From NCBI GenBank assembly GCA_009937425.1, contig JAACFO010000003.1:1-64000 (forward strand): DNA of 64,000 bases, in the 5' to 3' direction. Below are positions 53,040 through 62,773 of this stretch, piece by piece; the first letter of the stretch is position 1, and each line of letters opens with the position of its first letter. The notes below the pieces were generated by a model, which saw nothing but the letters and a program-made list of their open reading frames with translations, had not been told where the DNA came from and did not search any database. Origin of the DNA: Gammaproteobacteria bacterium. Its GTDB lineage: Bacteria; Pseudomonadota; Gammaproteobacteria; HK1. The position numbers and the translations under genes are program-made.

Positions 53040-53945
53040 ATGTCTGACGTTTCGCGTCCAGCTGTCGAATGGCCGACCCTGGCGGTGGCTGCCACCATCT
53101 ATATGGGCTATGGCGCTCTGACGCTCAATTACCACAGCTTGCCCTGGTGGCTGGTGCTGCCTGCCGGCGGCCTGTTGCTGGCCTGGCACGGATCCCTGCA
53201 GCACGAGATAGTGCACGGCCACCCCACCCGCTGGCGCTGGCTGAACCGGGCCCTGGTATTCCCCAGCCTGTGGCTGTGGATGCCACTGGAGGTATACGCC
53301 GACACCCACCTGCGCCATCACCACGACGAGTCGATTACCGATCCCCTGGAGGACCCGGAGTCTTACTATCTGTCACAGGAGGATTGGGCCCGGGCTGGAC
53401 CCCTTCGCCGCGCCCTGCTGCGCTTTCACAATACCGCCGTGGGCAGGCTGCTCATAGGACCTGTCGTGTCGGTGTCGCGCCTGATAGCAGTGGAGACAAA
53501 AGCCTTCCGCAATGGCGACTTCTGTCATTCGAAAGCCTGGCTGTTACACCTGTTGGGGTGTGTGCCGGTGATCATGTGGGTAAGTGTTGTTTGCCAAATC
53601 CCCCTGCTTGCTTACCTGCTGCTGTTCGTTTATCCCGGCATCGCCATCACACTGCTGCGCTCCTTCGCCGAGCACCGCGCACGCCCCGCGGTCGGTGAGC
53701 GTGCTGCCATTGTCGAATCGGGGCCACTGATGTCACTGCTGTACCTGAATAACAATTTGCACTACATGCATCACGAGACACCACATGCTGCCTGGTATCA
53801 GCTGCCGGCGCGCTGGCGCGCCGGGCGCGATGTTGTGTTGGCGGCCAACGGTGGTTACCACTATTCGGGATATGGAGAAGTGATTCGGCGCTTCGCATTT
53901 ACCGGCAGGGAGCCGGTGGCCTGGCCCATAAAAAAATCGTCCTGA
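53040..53945 (+). CDS. Membrane fatty-acid desaturase-family protein
   Basis: A 301-residue integral membrane di-iron enzyme. The three histidine boxes are HEIVHGH (about residue 55), HLRHHH (about 88) and HYMHHETPH (about 240), and hydrophobic helices lie between them. It should desaturate or hydroxylate an acyl chain or another lipid-like substrate; substrate unknown. Divergent from the XRE regulator, convergent with an MttB gene across a REP-like repeat pair. Confidence 0.92.
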   Translation: MSDVSRPAVEWPTLAVAATIYMGYGALTLNYHSLPWWLVLPAGGLLLAWHGSLQHEIVHGHPTRWRWLNRALVFPSLWLWMPLEVYADTHLRHHHDESITDPLEDPESYYLSQEDWARAGPLRRALLRFHNTAVGRLLIGPVVSVSRLIAVETKAFRNGDFCHSKAWLLHLLGCVPVIMWVSVVCQIPLLAYLLLFVYPGIAITLLRSFAEHRARPAVGERAAIVESGPLMSLLYLNNNLHYMHHETPHAAWYQLPARWRAGRDVVLAANGGYHYSGYGEVIRRFAFTGREPVAWPIKKSS

Positions 53946-53950
53946 TCCTC

Positions 53951-54042
53951 ATCCCCTCTCCCCCTTTGGGGGAGAGGCTAGGGTGAGGGGGGGGAGCGAG
54001 CAATTTCCCTCACCCCAACCCTCTCCCAGAGGGAGAGGGGGC
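53951..54042. repeat. Pair of inverted REP-like palindromes
   Basis: Two related C/G-rich hairpins, 53951-53994 (core CTCTCCCCC TTT GGGGGAGAG) and 54007-54042 (core CTCTCCC AGA GGGAGAG), lie in opposite orientation. Both have the flanking CCCTCACCC-type arms of a repeat widespread in proteobacterial intergenic regions. They fill the gap between convergent genes and can act as a two-way transcript end. Confidence 0.78.
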
Positions 54043-54048
54043 AAGATC

Positions 54049-55584
54049 CTAAGTCGCGCGAACGCCACCCTCTTCTTTTCTACGCGCAATAAATTCCACC
54101 AGCTCGTCGCTGCGCGCTTTCTCCAGCGGCGGCGGCTCGAAGTCGGTGAGAATTTCCCGGTAGAGCTTGTTGGCACGTTCGGTGACAGTGTGAGCGCCCG
54201 CTTCTTCCCATGCCTCGTAGTTACGCCAATCCGAGAGGATCGGCGCGTAGAATGCGGTTTCGTAACGATCGAGCGTATGCTGGCTGCCGAAGAAGTGACC
54301 GCCGTGGCCAACCTCGCGCATGGCTTCGAAGCCGAGGGTTTCTTCGTTGACTTCCATGGGCGTCAGAAACTCCGCCATCATCTGTAGAAGCTCTGCGTCC
54401 ACCACGAATTTCTCGAAGGATGCGCACAATCCCCCTTCCATCCAACCGGCGGCGTGCAACACGAGACCCGCATGCCCCATGATCGCGCCCCACAACGACA
54501 TCTCCGATTCGTAGGCCGCCTGGGCGTCGACCACGTTGCAGGCATTCGCATTCGAGGATCGATAAGGGATGTTGTAACGCCGCGCAAGCTGCCCGCCGGC
54601 GAGTGCCGCTTTCGTGTATTCCGGTGTCCCGAATGCCGGTGCGCCGGACTTCATGTCTACGTTGGAAGTGAAGCCGCCGTAGATTACCGGTGTGCCGGGA
54701 TTCACGATCTGGGAGAACGCGAGTCCCGCCAGAGCCTCGGCATTCTGCTGGGCCAGCGCACCGGCAAGGGTCGCTGGCGCCATGGCGCCGGCCAGGGTGA
54801 ATGGCGTCAGCGCCATGACCTGATTGTGGCGCGCCATCTCGATGACGCCTTCCAGCATCGGGCCGTCGATGCGCAGCGGCGAGCTCGAGTTCACGACTGT
54901 TAACAGAGCAGGCTCGCGCAGCATCTGCTCACTGGAAACACCACGGGCGATACGGGTCATTTCGATGCCGTCGATAATGCGCTCACGACCGAGGGAGTAT
55001 GCGAAGAACACCTTATCGCCCAGGCGGATGAAGGCGTCGGTGCAATCCAGATGGCGCGTCGGCGGTGGCAGATCCACCGGTTCCACCGGATAGCCGCCAA
55101 ACAGATGCACTACGTTCAGTGCCTGACCGAGGCGCAGAAAATCGCAGTAGTCACGGTAACAGCCGGGCCGTCGACCGCCCTGCATATCCGAGGCATTGGG
55201 GGCGCTGGCCACGGTGGAAAAATTGATGTTGTTGCCACCGAACGTAATGTTGTGCGCAGGATTGCGCGCGTGCATGACAAAGCGCGCCGGCGCCTTCGCG
55301 ATTTGCTCTTCGATCAGTTGCGCATCGAAACGAACGACCTGACTTTTGTGATCCACGTCGGCACCGGCGGCGGCGAGGATATCGAGGGCCTCCGGCGACA
55401 GGAACGCGATGCCGAGTTCAGCGAGAATGCGCAGCGACGCGCGATGGATCGCCTCCACCTGATCGGCGGACAGGACTTCGATGGGAGCGTAGGGATTGAC
55501 GAGATTGCGCCACGGCAATTGGTGAAAGCCCTGGCGCTCGCTGCGCTCCCGGCGCTGCCCGCGACGACCGCCCGACCTGGGCAT
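54049..55584 (-). CDS. MttB-family (non-pyrrolysine) corrinoid methyltransferase, copy 1
   Basis: A 511-residue protein of the trimethylamine methyltransferase superfamily (COG5598 type). Family segments: WRNLVNPYAPIEVLSADQVE at the start, FGGNNINFSTVASAPNA, VYGGFTSNVDMKSGAPAFGTPEY, and GGHFFGSQHTLDRYE near the end. There is no in-frame UAG, so no pyrrolysine; non-Pyl members are known to demethylate glycine betaine, proline betaine or carnitine. No cognate corrinoid protein is visible in the window. Convergent with the desaturase gene. Confidence 0.9.
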   Translation of the reverse strand: MPRSGGRRGQRRERSERQGFHQLPWRNLVNPYAPIEVLSADQVEAIHRASLRILAELGIAFLSPEALDILAAAGADVDHKSQVVRFDAQLIEEQIAKAPARFVMHARNPAHNITFGGNNINFSTVASAPNASDMQGGRRPGCYRDYCDFLRLGQALNVVHLFGGYPVEPVDLPPPTRHLDCTDAFIRLGDKVFFAYSLGRERIIDGIEMTRIARGVSSEQMLREPALLTVVNSSSPLRIDGPMLEGVIEMARHNQVMALTPFTLAGAMAPATLAGALAQQNAEALAGLAFSQIVNPGTPVIYGGFTSNVDMKSGAPAFGTPEYTKAALAGGQLARRYNIPYRSSNANACNVVDAQAAYESEMSLWGAIMGHAGLVLHAAGWMEGGLCASFEKFVVDAELLQMMAEFLTPMEVNEETLGFEAMREVGHGGHFFGSQHTLDRYETAFYAPILSDWRNYEAWEEAGAHTVTERANKLYREILTDFEPPPLEKARSDELVEFIARRKEEGGVRAT

Positions 55585-55662
55585 GTTGTGTGCCTCGGAT
55601 GCAAAAACAGGCGGCTATCCTACTCCCAAGAACCGCGCGCCCGCCATACACGGGGAACATGC

Positions 55663-56328
55663 CTAGGCCATCTCGCGCTGGAAGCTCAGCCAGTCGCCTC
55701 CCGTCAGCGGCAGGTCCCAACGCACCAGCACACAGTCCGCGTCGTACCAGATTTCGCGGTCCAACTGACCGCGAATGGTATAACGGTGTGCCTCTATATC
55801 ACCCCCGCCTTGTCGCAGGGTCTCCTTGCCGGCATATCTCGGGCGCACGAATAGCACGGCTCCCTTTTCCACGTCGAGGAAGGCATCGGCGAGGCGGGTG
55901 TCCCGATGCCACAGGCTGCTCGGCACGAGATAAGTGCTCACCTGGAACGGCCGGACCTCACTCCCGTCCACCATGAGCGAGCCGTTCTGGCGTTGCGCTT
56001 GCACCGTCTGCACGCGCCCGTCAACGCGCGTCCGGGACGTCAACCCATGCAGCCAACCGGCCTGCCAGACTTCCCGGGAGTCGTGGTTAAAACTGACATC
56101 GCCGGCCCCGGGCGCGGCGAAGCGCATCGCCGTTTTCACATGCGCCACGAACTGGCCGGGCTCGCGATCGAAGGAGATTTCCTGCCGGCCGACGACGCGC
56201 TCACCCTGCCAGGCCACGTAGCGATCGGTCACATCGGCGGGAAACAGCCGGCGCGCCATGGCCGGGGGGGGCGCCAGGCCGGCACCGGCGAGCAGCGCCG
56301 AGCCGGTCAAAAATCGCCTTCTTTGCAT
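55663..56328 (-). CDS. DUF6134-like exported protein
   Basis: A 221-residue protein with a probable Tat signal (MQRRRFLTGSALLAGAGLAP, cleaved after AMA). The remainder resembles DUF6134, with YAWQGERVVGRQ-type start, STYLVPSSLWHRDTRLA and YTIRGQLDREIWYDAD. Predicted periplasmic beta-rich protein, function unknown. The ATG at 56328 is preferred over the frame to 56391, because it places the twin-arginine at the N-terminus. Lies 79 bases behind the MttB gene start on the same strand and divergent from the ABC binding protein. Confidence 0.78.
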   Translation of the reverse strand: MQRRRFLTGSALLAGAGLAPPPAMARRLFPADVTDRYVAWQGERVVGRQEISFDREPGQFVAHVKTAMRFAAPGAGDVSFNHDSREVWQAGWLHGLTSRTRVDGRVQTVQAQRQNGSLMVDGSEVRPFQVSTYLVPSSLWHRDTRLADAFLDVEKGAVLFVRPRYAGKETLRQGGGDIEAHRYTIRGQLDREIWYDADCVLVRWDLPLTGGDWLSFQREMA

Positions 56329-56581
56329 CGCCGCCCTCGCCCGTCGCTGCAAGTCCCTATCTAGCCGGGGCCGGCCGTAAAAGGCAAGCATGCTGCACTA
56401 TGGCCCACAAACCCGAATTTCTACCCGCGCGTACCTTGTATGGGTCCGGGCAATGGGGGTAATCTCGCTCGAGACGCGTCGCCACTGCGGACCCTAGAAT
56501 CCACCGGGCGTAGCGAATAAACCGCTTGCTCACGATCCGAAATAACAACGGCCAGCAGCCGATCCCAGGAGGACGGAATAA

Positions 56582-58249
56582 ATGAGTTCCAAGAAACCTA
56601 AATATCCGCATCCCTATATCCCCGAACTCGTCGAGAACCTACGCCAGAAAAAGGTCGATCGGCGGGAGTTTTTGCGTACCTCGACACTGCTCGGCCTGTC
56701 GGCCACCGCGGCCTACGGAATCGCGGGGCAAATCACTGGCCAATCCTTCATGCCGGTCGCCAAGGCGGCGGGCAGGGGCGGCACGCTCAGGGTCTCCATG
56801 CCGGTCCAGGAAATGGCCGACCCGTCGACCTTCGACTGGGTGCCGAAATCAAACGTGGCGCGCCAGTTCGTCGAATACCTGACCGTCACCGGTCCGGACA
56901 ACATCACCCGTCCCTATCTGGCCGAGAAGTGGGAAGCTTCCGACGATCTCAAGACCTGGACCTTCAAGCTCAGAAAAGGCATCAAATGGAGTAACGGCGA
57001 CGACTTTAATTCCGACGACGTGGTGTTCAACTTCGAGCGCTGGCTGGATCCGGCCACCGGCTCGTCGAACATCGGCTTGTTCGCCTCCATGGTGGACGAG
57101 ACGGAAGGCTCCGACGGCAAGAAAATGAAGTCGATGACCGCAGGCGCCGTCGAGAAGGTGGATGGTCACACGGTGCGGCTGCACCTGAACCGAGCGGAAC
57201 TCTCCATCCCGGAGAACCTGTACAACTACCCCACCGCCATCGTCCACCGGAGGTTCTCCGACGAAGGCGGCAATCTCTCCAAGAACCCGGTGGGTACGGG
57301 CCCCTACGAGCTCACCAAGTTCGCCATTGCGGAGCGCGCGGAACTCACCAAACGCAAAGACTATTGGGGTGGTGACGTGAGCCTCGACAAGATCATCTAT
57401 TTCGACCATGGCGACGATCGCAACGCGGCGCTCGGCGCGCTGGCGTCGAACCAGGTGGATCTCGTCCACGAGCTCAACATCGACCAGGTGGACGTCATCC
57501 AGTCGCTGCCCAACGTGCAGCTGTTCGAAGCCGTGACGGCGCAAACGGGCGTTGCGCGCATGCAGATGACCCAGGCTCCCTTCGACAACCCGAAGGTGCG
57601 CCAGGCCCTGCAGGCCTGCATCGACCACCAGAAGGTGCTCGACCTGGTCTACCGTGGCAAGGGCTCACCGGCCGAGGACCACCACGTGGCGCCCATTCAT
57701 CCCGAGTACTTCAAGCTCCCGGCGCTCAAGCAGGACTTCGCGAAATCCAAAGCGTTGCTCAAGGAAGCCGGTCACCCGAACGGCGTCAAGGTTTCCATCG
57801 ACGTCAACAACAACCAGAAGTGGGAGGTCAACGCCGTCCAGGCCATGCGCGAGATGTGGAAAGCCGGCGGCATCGACGTGACCATCAACGTCATGCCCGG
57901 CGCCCAGTACTGGGAGGTCTGGGACAAGACGCCCTTCGGTTTCACCGGCTGGACGCACCGCCCCTTAGGTGTAATGGTGCTCAACCTGGGCTACCGCTCC
58001 GGCGTACCGTGGAACGAGTCGCGCTATAGCAATCCAGCCTTCGACAAGGCGCTCGACGAAGCCGGCGGAATTCTGGACGTTGACGAGCGGCGTAAGAAGA
58101 TGGAGAAGGTGGAGAAAATTCTGCAGCAGGACGCGATCATCGTACAGCCATTGTGGCGCTCGGTAATCTCGGCTGGCACAAAGAACGTGCACGACTACGC
58201 CATGCACCCCACCATCTATCATCAGCTCAATAAAGTCTCGGTCAGCTGA
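56582..58249 (+). CDS. Peptide/nickel-type ABC transporter substrate-binding protein (SBP family 5), Tat-exported
   Basis: A 555-residue binding protein. The signal is long and of Tat type: DRREFLRTSTLLGLSATAA at about 22-44, after 21 charged residues. The mature part shows WEASDDLKTWTFKLRKGIKW, GTGPYELTKF, and LDVDERRKKMEKVEKILQQD, all typical of family 5. Binding proteins of this type in other clusters bring in peptides, opines or quaternary amines; the neighbouring MttB and dimethylglycine-dehydrogenase-like genes favour methylated amines. AGGAGG precedes the ATG. The permease gene is 4.8 kb downstream, split off by other genes. A strong terminator follows. Confidence 0.92.
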   Translation: MSSKKPKYPHPYIPELVENLRQKKVDRREFLRTSTLLGLSATAAYGIAGQITGQSFMPVAKAAGRGGTLRVSMPVQEMADPSTFDWVPKSNVARQFVEYLTVTGPDNITRPYLAEKWEASDDLKTWTFKLRKGIKWSNGDDFNSDDVVFNFERWLDPATGSSNIGLFASMVDETEGSDGKKMKSMTAGAVEKVDGHTVRLHLNRAELSIPENLYNYPTAIVHRRFSDEGGNLSKNPVGTGPYELTKFAIAERAELTKRKDYWGGDVSLDKIIYFDHGDDRNAALGALASNQVDLVHELNIDQVDVIQSLPNVQLFEAVTAQTGVARMQMTQAPFDNPKVRQALQACIDHQKVLDLVYRGKGSPAEDHHVAPIHPEYFKLPALKQDFAKSKALLKEAGHPNGVKVSIDVNNNQKWEVNAVQAMREMWKAGGIDVTINVMPGAQYWEVWDKTPFGFTGWTHRPLGVMVLNLGYRSGVPWNESRYSNPAFDKALDEAGGILDVDERRKKMEKVEKILQQDAIIVQPLWRSVISAGTKNVHDYAMHPTIYHQLNKVSVS

Positions 58250-58262
58250 CCCACGTAGACAA

Positions 58263-58300
58263 CCCCGGGGGTGACACCACCCCCGGGGGTTTTTTTTTTG
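58263..58300 (+). terminator. Strong rho-independent terminator after the ABC binding-protein gene
   Basis: An 11-base GC-rich stem (58263-58273 with 58278-58288, loop ACAC) followed by a run of eleven T. It lies 14 bases past the stop codon. Confidence 0.92.
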
Positions 58301-58302
58301 AG

Positions 58303-58359
58303 CAAGAGGTACCGGGCACCTCTTGCCTTATTAAGGCAAGAGGTGCCCGGTACCTCTTG
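58303..58359. repeat. 57-base nested perfect palindrome
   Basis: A 28-base arm (58303-58330) is the exact reverse complement of 58332-58359, with one base at the centre. Each arm is itself a hairpin: CAAGAGGT pairs with ACCTCTTG around ACCGGGC. The element starts immediately after the terminator T-run and stops two bases before the stop codon of the MttB fragment. It resembles a REP doublet. Confidence 0.88.
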
Positions 58360-58361
58360 AC

Positions 58362-58721
58362 TTATTTGCTGTTGGTGAGCTCGCGTTTTCTGCGGGTGAC
58401 GTAGTCTTGTAGAGCTTCGTCGATTCCGGGGGTCAGTTCAGGTTGCTGGTATTCGCGTAGTAATTGCTTCCAGATCGTGTTGGCGCGTTGCGCCGTGCTT
58501 TGGGCGCCCGATTCCTGCCAGGTCTCGTAATTGCTCCAGTCCGAGACCAACGGTGTATGAAAAGCGTCCTCATAGCGATCCAGTGTGTGCGGCGTGCCGA
58601 AGAAATGGCCGCCGGGATCCACCTCGGCGATGGTCGCGAGCCCGAGGGTCTGCTCGTCGACCGCCATGGGCTTCAGGTATTCCAGCATCATCTGCAGCAT
58701 CTCGGCATCGAAGCGGATCAT
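58362..58721 (-). pseudogene. C-terminal fragment of an MttB-family methyltransferase
   Basis: The 119-residue frame aligns over its whole length to the last quarter of the full MttB paralogues in this window: AEMLQMMLEYLKPM, DPGGHFFGTPHTLDRYEDAF and SDWSNYETWQESGAQS. About 390-400 N-terminal residues with the whole substrate barrel start are missing; upstream sequence is the promoter region of the FAD/GcvT gene. I call it a truncated relic; a retained small protein is less likely. Confidence 0.83.
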
Positions 58722-58787
58722 GATCTATTCGCAGCAATCGCTATGCTATCGTGCGCCGTCACCGTTACCGAGTGGGGAGAGTGAAGA

Positions 58788-61208
58788 ATGAAAAGCCATG
58801 CGCGTGTAGCCGTCATCGGTGGTGGTGTCACGGGTTGCAGCATTCTCTATCACCTGGCCAAGGCCGGATGGCGCGACGCGGTGCTGCTGGAACGATCGGA
58901 GCTCACCTCCGGTTCCACCTGGCACGCCGCCGGTGGCACCAGCGCGCTCACCGGAAGCGCCAACATGAGCACGCTGCACAAGTACAGCTTCGAGCTCTAC
59001 CCGAAGATCGAGCAAGAGACTGGTCAGTCCTGCGGCTTTCATCCCGTCGGTCGAATCGCCCTGGCGCGCACCGAAGCTCGCGTCGAGGAGATCAAAATTC
59101 TCAAGGCCAAGGCGCGGCGAGTGGGCCTCGATCCGGTTTTCCTGAGTAACGAGGAAGCCATGGAGCGAGCACCCATCCTGGACTTGAGCGGAGTCCGGGC
59201 GGTGCTCTTCGACCCCGCCGCTGGACACGTGGATCCCAGCGGCGTCACCCAGGCCTTCGCCGCGGGAGCGCGCCTGCACGGGGCGGAGATCTACCGCCAA
59301 TGCCCGGTAATAAAGACCAATCCCCGCCCCGACGGGAGCTGGGAGGTGGTGACCGAGCAGGGCTCTGTTGTCGCCGAGCACATCGTCAACGCCGCCGGGC
59401 TGTGGGCCCGGGAGGTAGCGGCGCTGGCGGGCGCCTGGCTGCCGCTGATGCCGGTGGAGCATCACTACTTCGTTACCGAGAATATCCCGGTGCTGGAGGA
59501 GCTGGACCACGAGATCCCCATGATCGGCGACGCCGACGCGGAGTTCTACATGCGCCAGGAAGGCAAGGGTCTGCTGCTCGGCGCCTACGAGAATACCTGC
59601 ACCCATTGGTCGGAACACGGCACGCCTGCGGATTTTGGCCATGAGTTGCTAGCTGATGATTTGGATCGCATCGAGCGAAACCTCACCCAGGCCGTGGAGA
59701 GCATTCCGGTGCTCGGCACCGCCGGCATCAAGCGCGTGGTCAATGGCCCGATGATCTTCTCGCCGGATCTGAATCCGCTCCTCGGCCCCTATCCCGGTCT
59801 CAGAAACTACTGGTGCGCGTGCGGCGTGATGACGGCCTTCAGTCAGGCCGGCGCCGTCGGCATGCTGCTCACGAACTGGATGACGGAGGATGATCCCGGC
59901 CTGGATGTATTCATGTGGGACGTGACCCGATTCGGCCCATGGGCCGGCAAGTCCTATACCCGGGCGCGCACCGCGGACATGTACTCCACCCGCTTCAAGA
60001 CCATCTACCCGTACGAGGATCGGCAGGCGGGACGGCCGGTCAAAACGACGCCGATTTTCGAAGTGCAGAAAGCCAGGGGAGCCGTGTTCGGCGCCAACTA
60101 TGGTCTCGAATATCCCCTGTGGTACGCCGCCGACGGCAAGCAGCAGGCGGACAATTTCACCTTCCGGCGCCCCAACTGGTTCGAATCCGTGGGCGAGGAG
60201 TGCCGCGCCTTGCGTTCCGGCGTGGGACTCCTGGAAGTGTCCACCTACGCCAAGTACCGAATATCGGGGCCGAAGGCCGAGAGCTGGCTCGATCATGTGC
60301 TGGCCAACACCGTACCCAGGGAAGCCGGCCGGGTCGTCTTGAGTCCCATGCTCAATCCCCGCGGCCGCCTGGTGGGCGACTTCACCGTCAGCCGGCTCGG
60401 CGACGAGGAGTTTTTCCTGGTGGGCTCCGGCGCCATGGAACGCTTTCACCTGCGCTGGTGGGATCGGTGGTTGCCGGCCGATGGTGTGGTCGTGGAGAGT
60501 CTTACGCCGCGCTGGGTCGGATTCAACATCGCCGGTCCGAAGGCCAGAACGCTACTGGAACGCCTTTGCGATGTGGATGTCTCCGGCGACGCCTTCCCCT
60601 TTCTCACCGCCCAACCGATGGAAGTGGGGCCCGTGCGTGAAGCCGTCGTGCTGCGCATTTCCTTCACCGGTGAGCTGGGCTACGAGATGTTCTTTCCTCC
60701 CGAGTATCAGCGCCCGCTGCTGGCGGCCATCGAGGAAGCCGGCGAAGACCTGGGGCTCAGGCTGGTGGGCAGCCGCGCACTGGCGTCGCTGCGCATCGAG
60801 AAGAGCTTTCCCAGCTGGGGCGCGGAACTGTCACCGGACTACTCGCCCTTCGACGCGTGCTTGGATCGATTCGTCAAGCTCGACAAGACCGACTTCGTTG
60901 GCCGCGACGCGGCACTCAGACTCAAGCAACAGGAACCCGCCTACCGGCTGACGGCGATGGAGGTGGATGCCGAGGATGCCGATGCCTGGGGTGGCGAACC
61001 CGTACTGCGCGACGGCGAATACGTGGGCTACGTGAGCTCCGCGGCCTTCGGGCACTGCGCCGGCAAGAGCCTGGCGCTGGGTTACTTGAAAAGCGATGTG
61101 GCACGCGAGGCGGGAGATCTCAGTATCGAGCTCGTCGGAGAAAGCCGAGGGGTGCGCACATTGGCGGAGGCGGCGGTGGATCCGAAAGGCGATCGCATGC
61201 GCGACTGA
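58788..61208 (+). CDS. Dimethylglycine/sarcosine-dehydrogenase-like FAD-GcvT fusion protein
   Basis: An 806-residue two-part enzyme. The N-terminal FAD oxidoreductase (about 1-380) starts with AVIGGGVTGCSILYHLAKAG and contains LLERSELTSGSTWHAAG, the covalent-flavin His region of this family. The C-terminal part (about 420-800) is a glycine-cleavage T-protein-like tetrahydrofolate domain (GLLEVSTYAKYRISGPKA, SFTGELGYEMF, KSLALGYL). Such enzymes oxidise an N-methyl group and pass the formaldehyde unit to tetrahydrofolate. The substrate could be dimethylglycine, sarcosine or a relative produced by the MttB enzymes. Convergent with MttB copy 2. Confidence 0.92.
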   Translation: MKSHARVAVIGGGVTGCSILYHLAKAGWRDAVLLERSELTSGSTWHAAGGTSALTGSANMSTLHKYSFELYPKIEQETGQSCGFHPVGRIALARTEARVEEIKILKAKARRVGLDPVFLSNEEAMERAPILDLSGVRAVLFDPAAGHVDPSGVTQAFAAGARLHGAEIYRQCPVIKTNPRPDGSWEVVTEQGSVVAEHIVNAAGLWAREVAALAGAWLPLMPVEHHYFVTENIPVLEELDHEIPMIGDADAEFYMRQEGKGLLLGAYENTCTHWSEHGTPADFGHELLADDLDRIERNLTQAVESIPVLGTAGIKRVVNGPMIFSPDLNPLLGPYPGLRNYWCACGVMTAFSQAGAVGMLLTNWMTEDDPGLDVFMWDVTRFGPWAGKSYTRARTADMYSTRFKTIYPYEDRQAGRPVKTTPIFEVQKARGAVFGANYGLEYPLWYAADGKQQADNFTFRRPNWFESVGEECRALRSGVGLLEVSTYAKYRISGPKAESWLDHVLANTVPREAGRVVLSPMLNPRGRLVGDFTVSRLGDEEFFLVGSGAMERFHLRWWDRWLPADGVVVESLTPRWVGFNIAGPKARTLLERLCDVDVSGDAFPFLTAQPMEVGPVREAVVLRISFTGELGYEMFFPPEYQRPLLAAIEEAGEDLGLRLVGSRALASLRIEKSFPSWGAELSPDYSPFDACLDRFVKLDKTDFVGRDAALRLKQQEPAYRLTAMEVDAEDADAWGGEPVLRDGEYVGYVSSAAFGHCAGKSLALGYLKSDVAREAGDLSIELVGESRGVRTLAEAAVDPKGDRMRD

Positions 61209-61219
61209 GGTCGCAGGCC

Positions 61220-62773
61220 TTACATGTCGTAGTCGAGTAGATCGGGGCCTGCGTCTATTTCCGCCTTTCGCCGCGTCACGTATTCCTCCAGGGCCTCGCG
61301 TATGCCCGGGTCCAGAGGCGGTGGCTCGTACTCCGCGAGTAGCTGCTTCCACACTGCATTGGCGCGCTGGGTTACCGTGAGTGCGCCACCGTCCTCCCAG
61401 CTTTCGAAGTTCTGCCAATCCGAGACGATGGGCTCATAGAAAGCCGTCTCGAAACGCGCCAAAGTGTGGGTGGCGCCGAAGAAATGCCCGCCCGGCTCCA
61501 CCTCCGCGATGGCATCCAGGGCCAGGGCCTCCTCGTCGACCGTCACCGGCGTGAGGTACTCGGCCATCATCTGCAGCATCTCCGCATCGATGATGAGTTT
61601 CTCGAAAGATGCCGTGAGACCACCCTCGAGCCAACCACCCGCGTGGAAAACCAGATTGGTGTGACCCATGACGGCGGCCCAGATGGACATTTCACTCTCA
61701 TAGGCGGCCTGAGCGTCGACCACGTTGGAGGCGTTGGTGCTGCTGGAGCGAAACGGCACATTGTATCGGCGAGCGAGCTGGGCGCCGGCTTGGGTGGCCT
61801 TCACGTACTCCGGTGTACCGAAGGCCGGTGCACCGGATTTCATATCCACATTGGAAGTAAAGCCGCCGTAAACCACCGGAGTACCCGGTCGGATGATCTG
61901 GCAAAGCATCATGCCGAAAAGCGCTTCCGCATTTTGCTGGGTGAGCGCGCCGGCAATAGTAGTGGGGGCCATGGCGCCGAGAAGCGTAAACGGTGTCACC
62001 ACCACCGGCTGCCCCGCAAGCGCGAGCTCGGTAAGACCAGCGGACATATTACCGTCCAATTGCCGGGGTGAATTGGTGTTGATGTTGCCCATGGTGACCA
62101 CATGATTGGGCATATCCTCGTATTCGATGCCGTGCACGATGCACTGCATCTCGAGTGCGTCCCTGGCGCGATAGCCGCCGAGTAGATTGGCGCTCCAGAC
62201 CTTGTCGTGGAGCGTGACGGCCGCGTAGTTCCTGTCCAGGTGCCGCGTCTCCGCGGGCAGGTCCAGTGGTTCGAAGGAGCCGCTGCCGCCCAGGTGAATG
62301 ATGTCCAGACTTTGCAGCACTTTCGTGAAGTCGCACATCTCCGCGAAGGTACCGGCGCGGCGCCCGCGATCCAGATCCGTGACGAAGGACGGCCCGCCTA
62401 CGGGTCCGAAGTTAACGTGATTGCCTCCGAGGGTGACGGATTTGGCCGGATTACGCGCTTTGATGGTGAAGTTCGAGGGTGCCAGGGCCATGAACTCGGC
62501 CACCATGCCCGGATCGCAGCGCACCATGCGATCGTCGTCGTTCACCTCAGCACCCGCCGCGGCCATACGCTCCCTGGCATCGGTACCGAGCACCTTGATG
62601 CCGATCTCCGAGAGCACGCGTAGCGAAGCCGTGTGGATAGCCTCCACGTGATCGGCGCTCAGCACCTCGATGGGCGGATAGGGATTGGTTAGATTCCGCC
62701 AGGGCAGGCGCGGGATCTGGCTGGCTTTTTCGCGACGCTCCTGACGTTCACGACGGCGGGTGGCTCGGCTCAT
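61220..62773 (-). CDS. MttB-family (non-pyrrolysine) corrinoid methyltransferase, copy 2
   Basis: A 517-residue paralogue of the protein at 54049, with the same segments: WRNLTNPYPPIEVLSADHVE, VTLGGNHVNFGPVGGPS, VYGGFTSNVDMKSGAPAFGTPEY and GGHFFGATHTLARFE. No in-frame UAG. It starts with an RRRERQERRE-type basic tail like copy 1. The ATG at 62773 has GGGATGAT upstream; the frame extends to a TTG at 62797. Adjacent to the FAD/GcvT gene and divergent from the permease, consistent with one methylated-amine pathway. Confidence 0.9.
   Translation of the reverse strand: MSRATRRRERQERREKASQIPRLPWRNLTNPYPPIEVLSADHVEAIHTASLRVLSEIGIKVLGTDARERMAAAGAEVNDDDRMVRCDPGMVAEFMALAPSNFTIKARNPAKSVTLGGNHVNFGPVGGPSFVTDLDRGRRAGTFAEMCDFTKVLQSLDIIHLGGSGSFEPLDLPAETRHLDRNYAAVTLHDKVWSANLLGGYRARDALEMQCIVHGIEYEDMPNHVVTMGNINTNSPRQLDGNMSAGLTELALAGQPVVVTPFTLLGAMAPTTIAGALTQQNAEALFGMMLCQIIRPGTPVVYGGFTSNVDMKSGAPAFGTPEYVKATQAGAQLARRYNVPFRSSSTNASNVVDAQAAYESEMSIWAAVMGHTNLVFHAGGWLEGGLTASFEKLIIDAEMLQMMAEYLTPVTVDEEALALDAIAEVEPGGHFFGATHTLARFETAFYEPIVSDWQNFESWEDGGALTVTQRANAVWKQLLAEYEPPPLDPGIREALEEYVTRRKAEIDAGPDLLDYDM

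Noticed and set aside
54049-62773. Pyrrolysine-containing trimethylamine methyltransferases
   Set aside because: Both full MttB-family frames run uninterrupted without an internal UAG, so they belong to the non-pyrrolysine branch.
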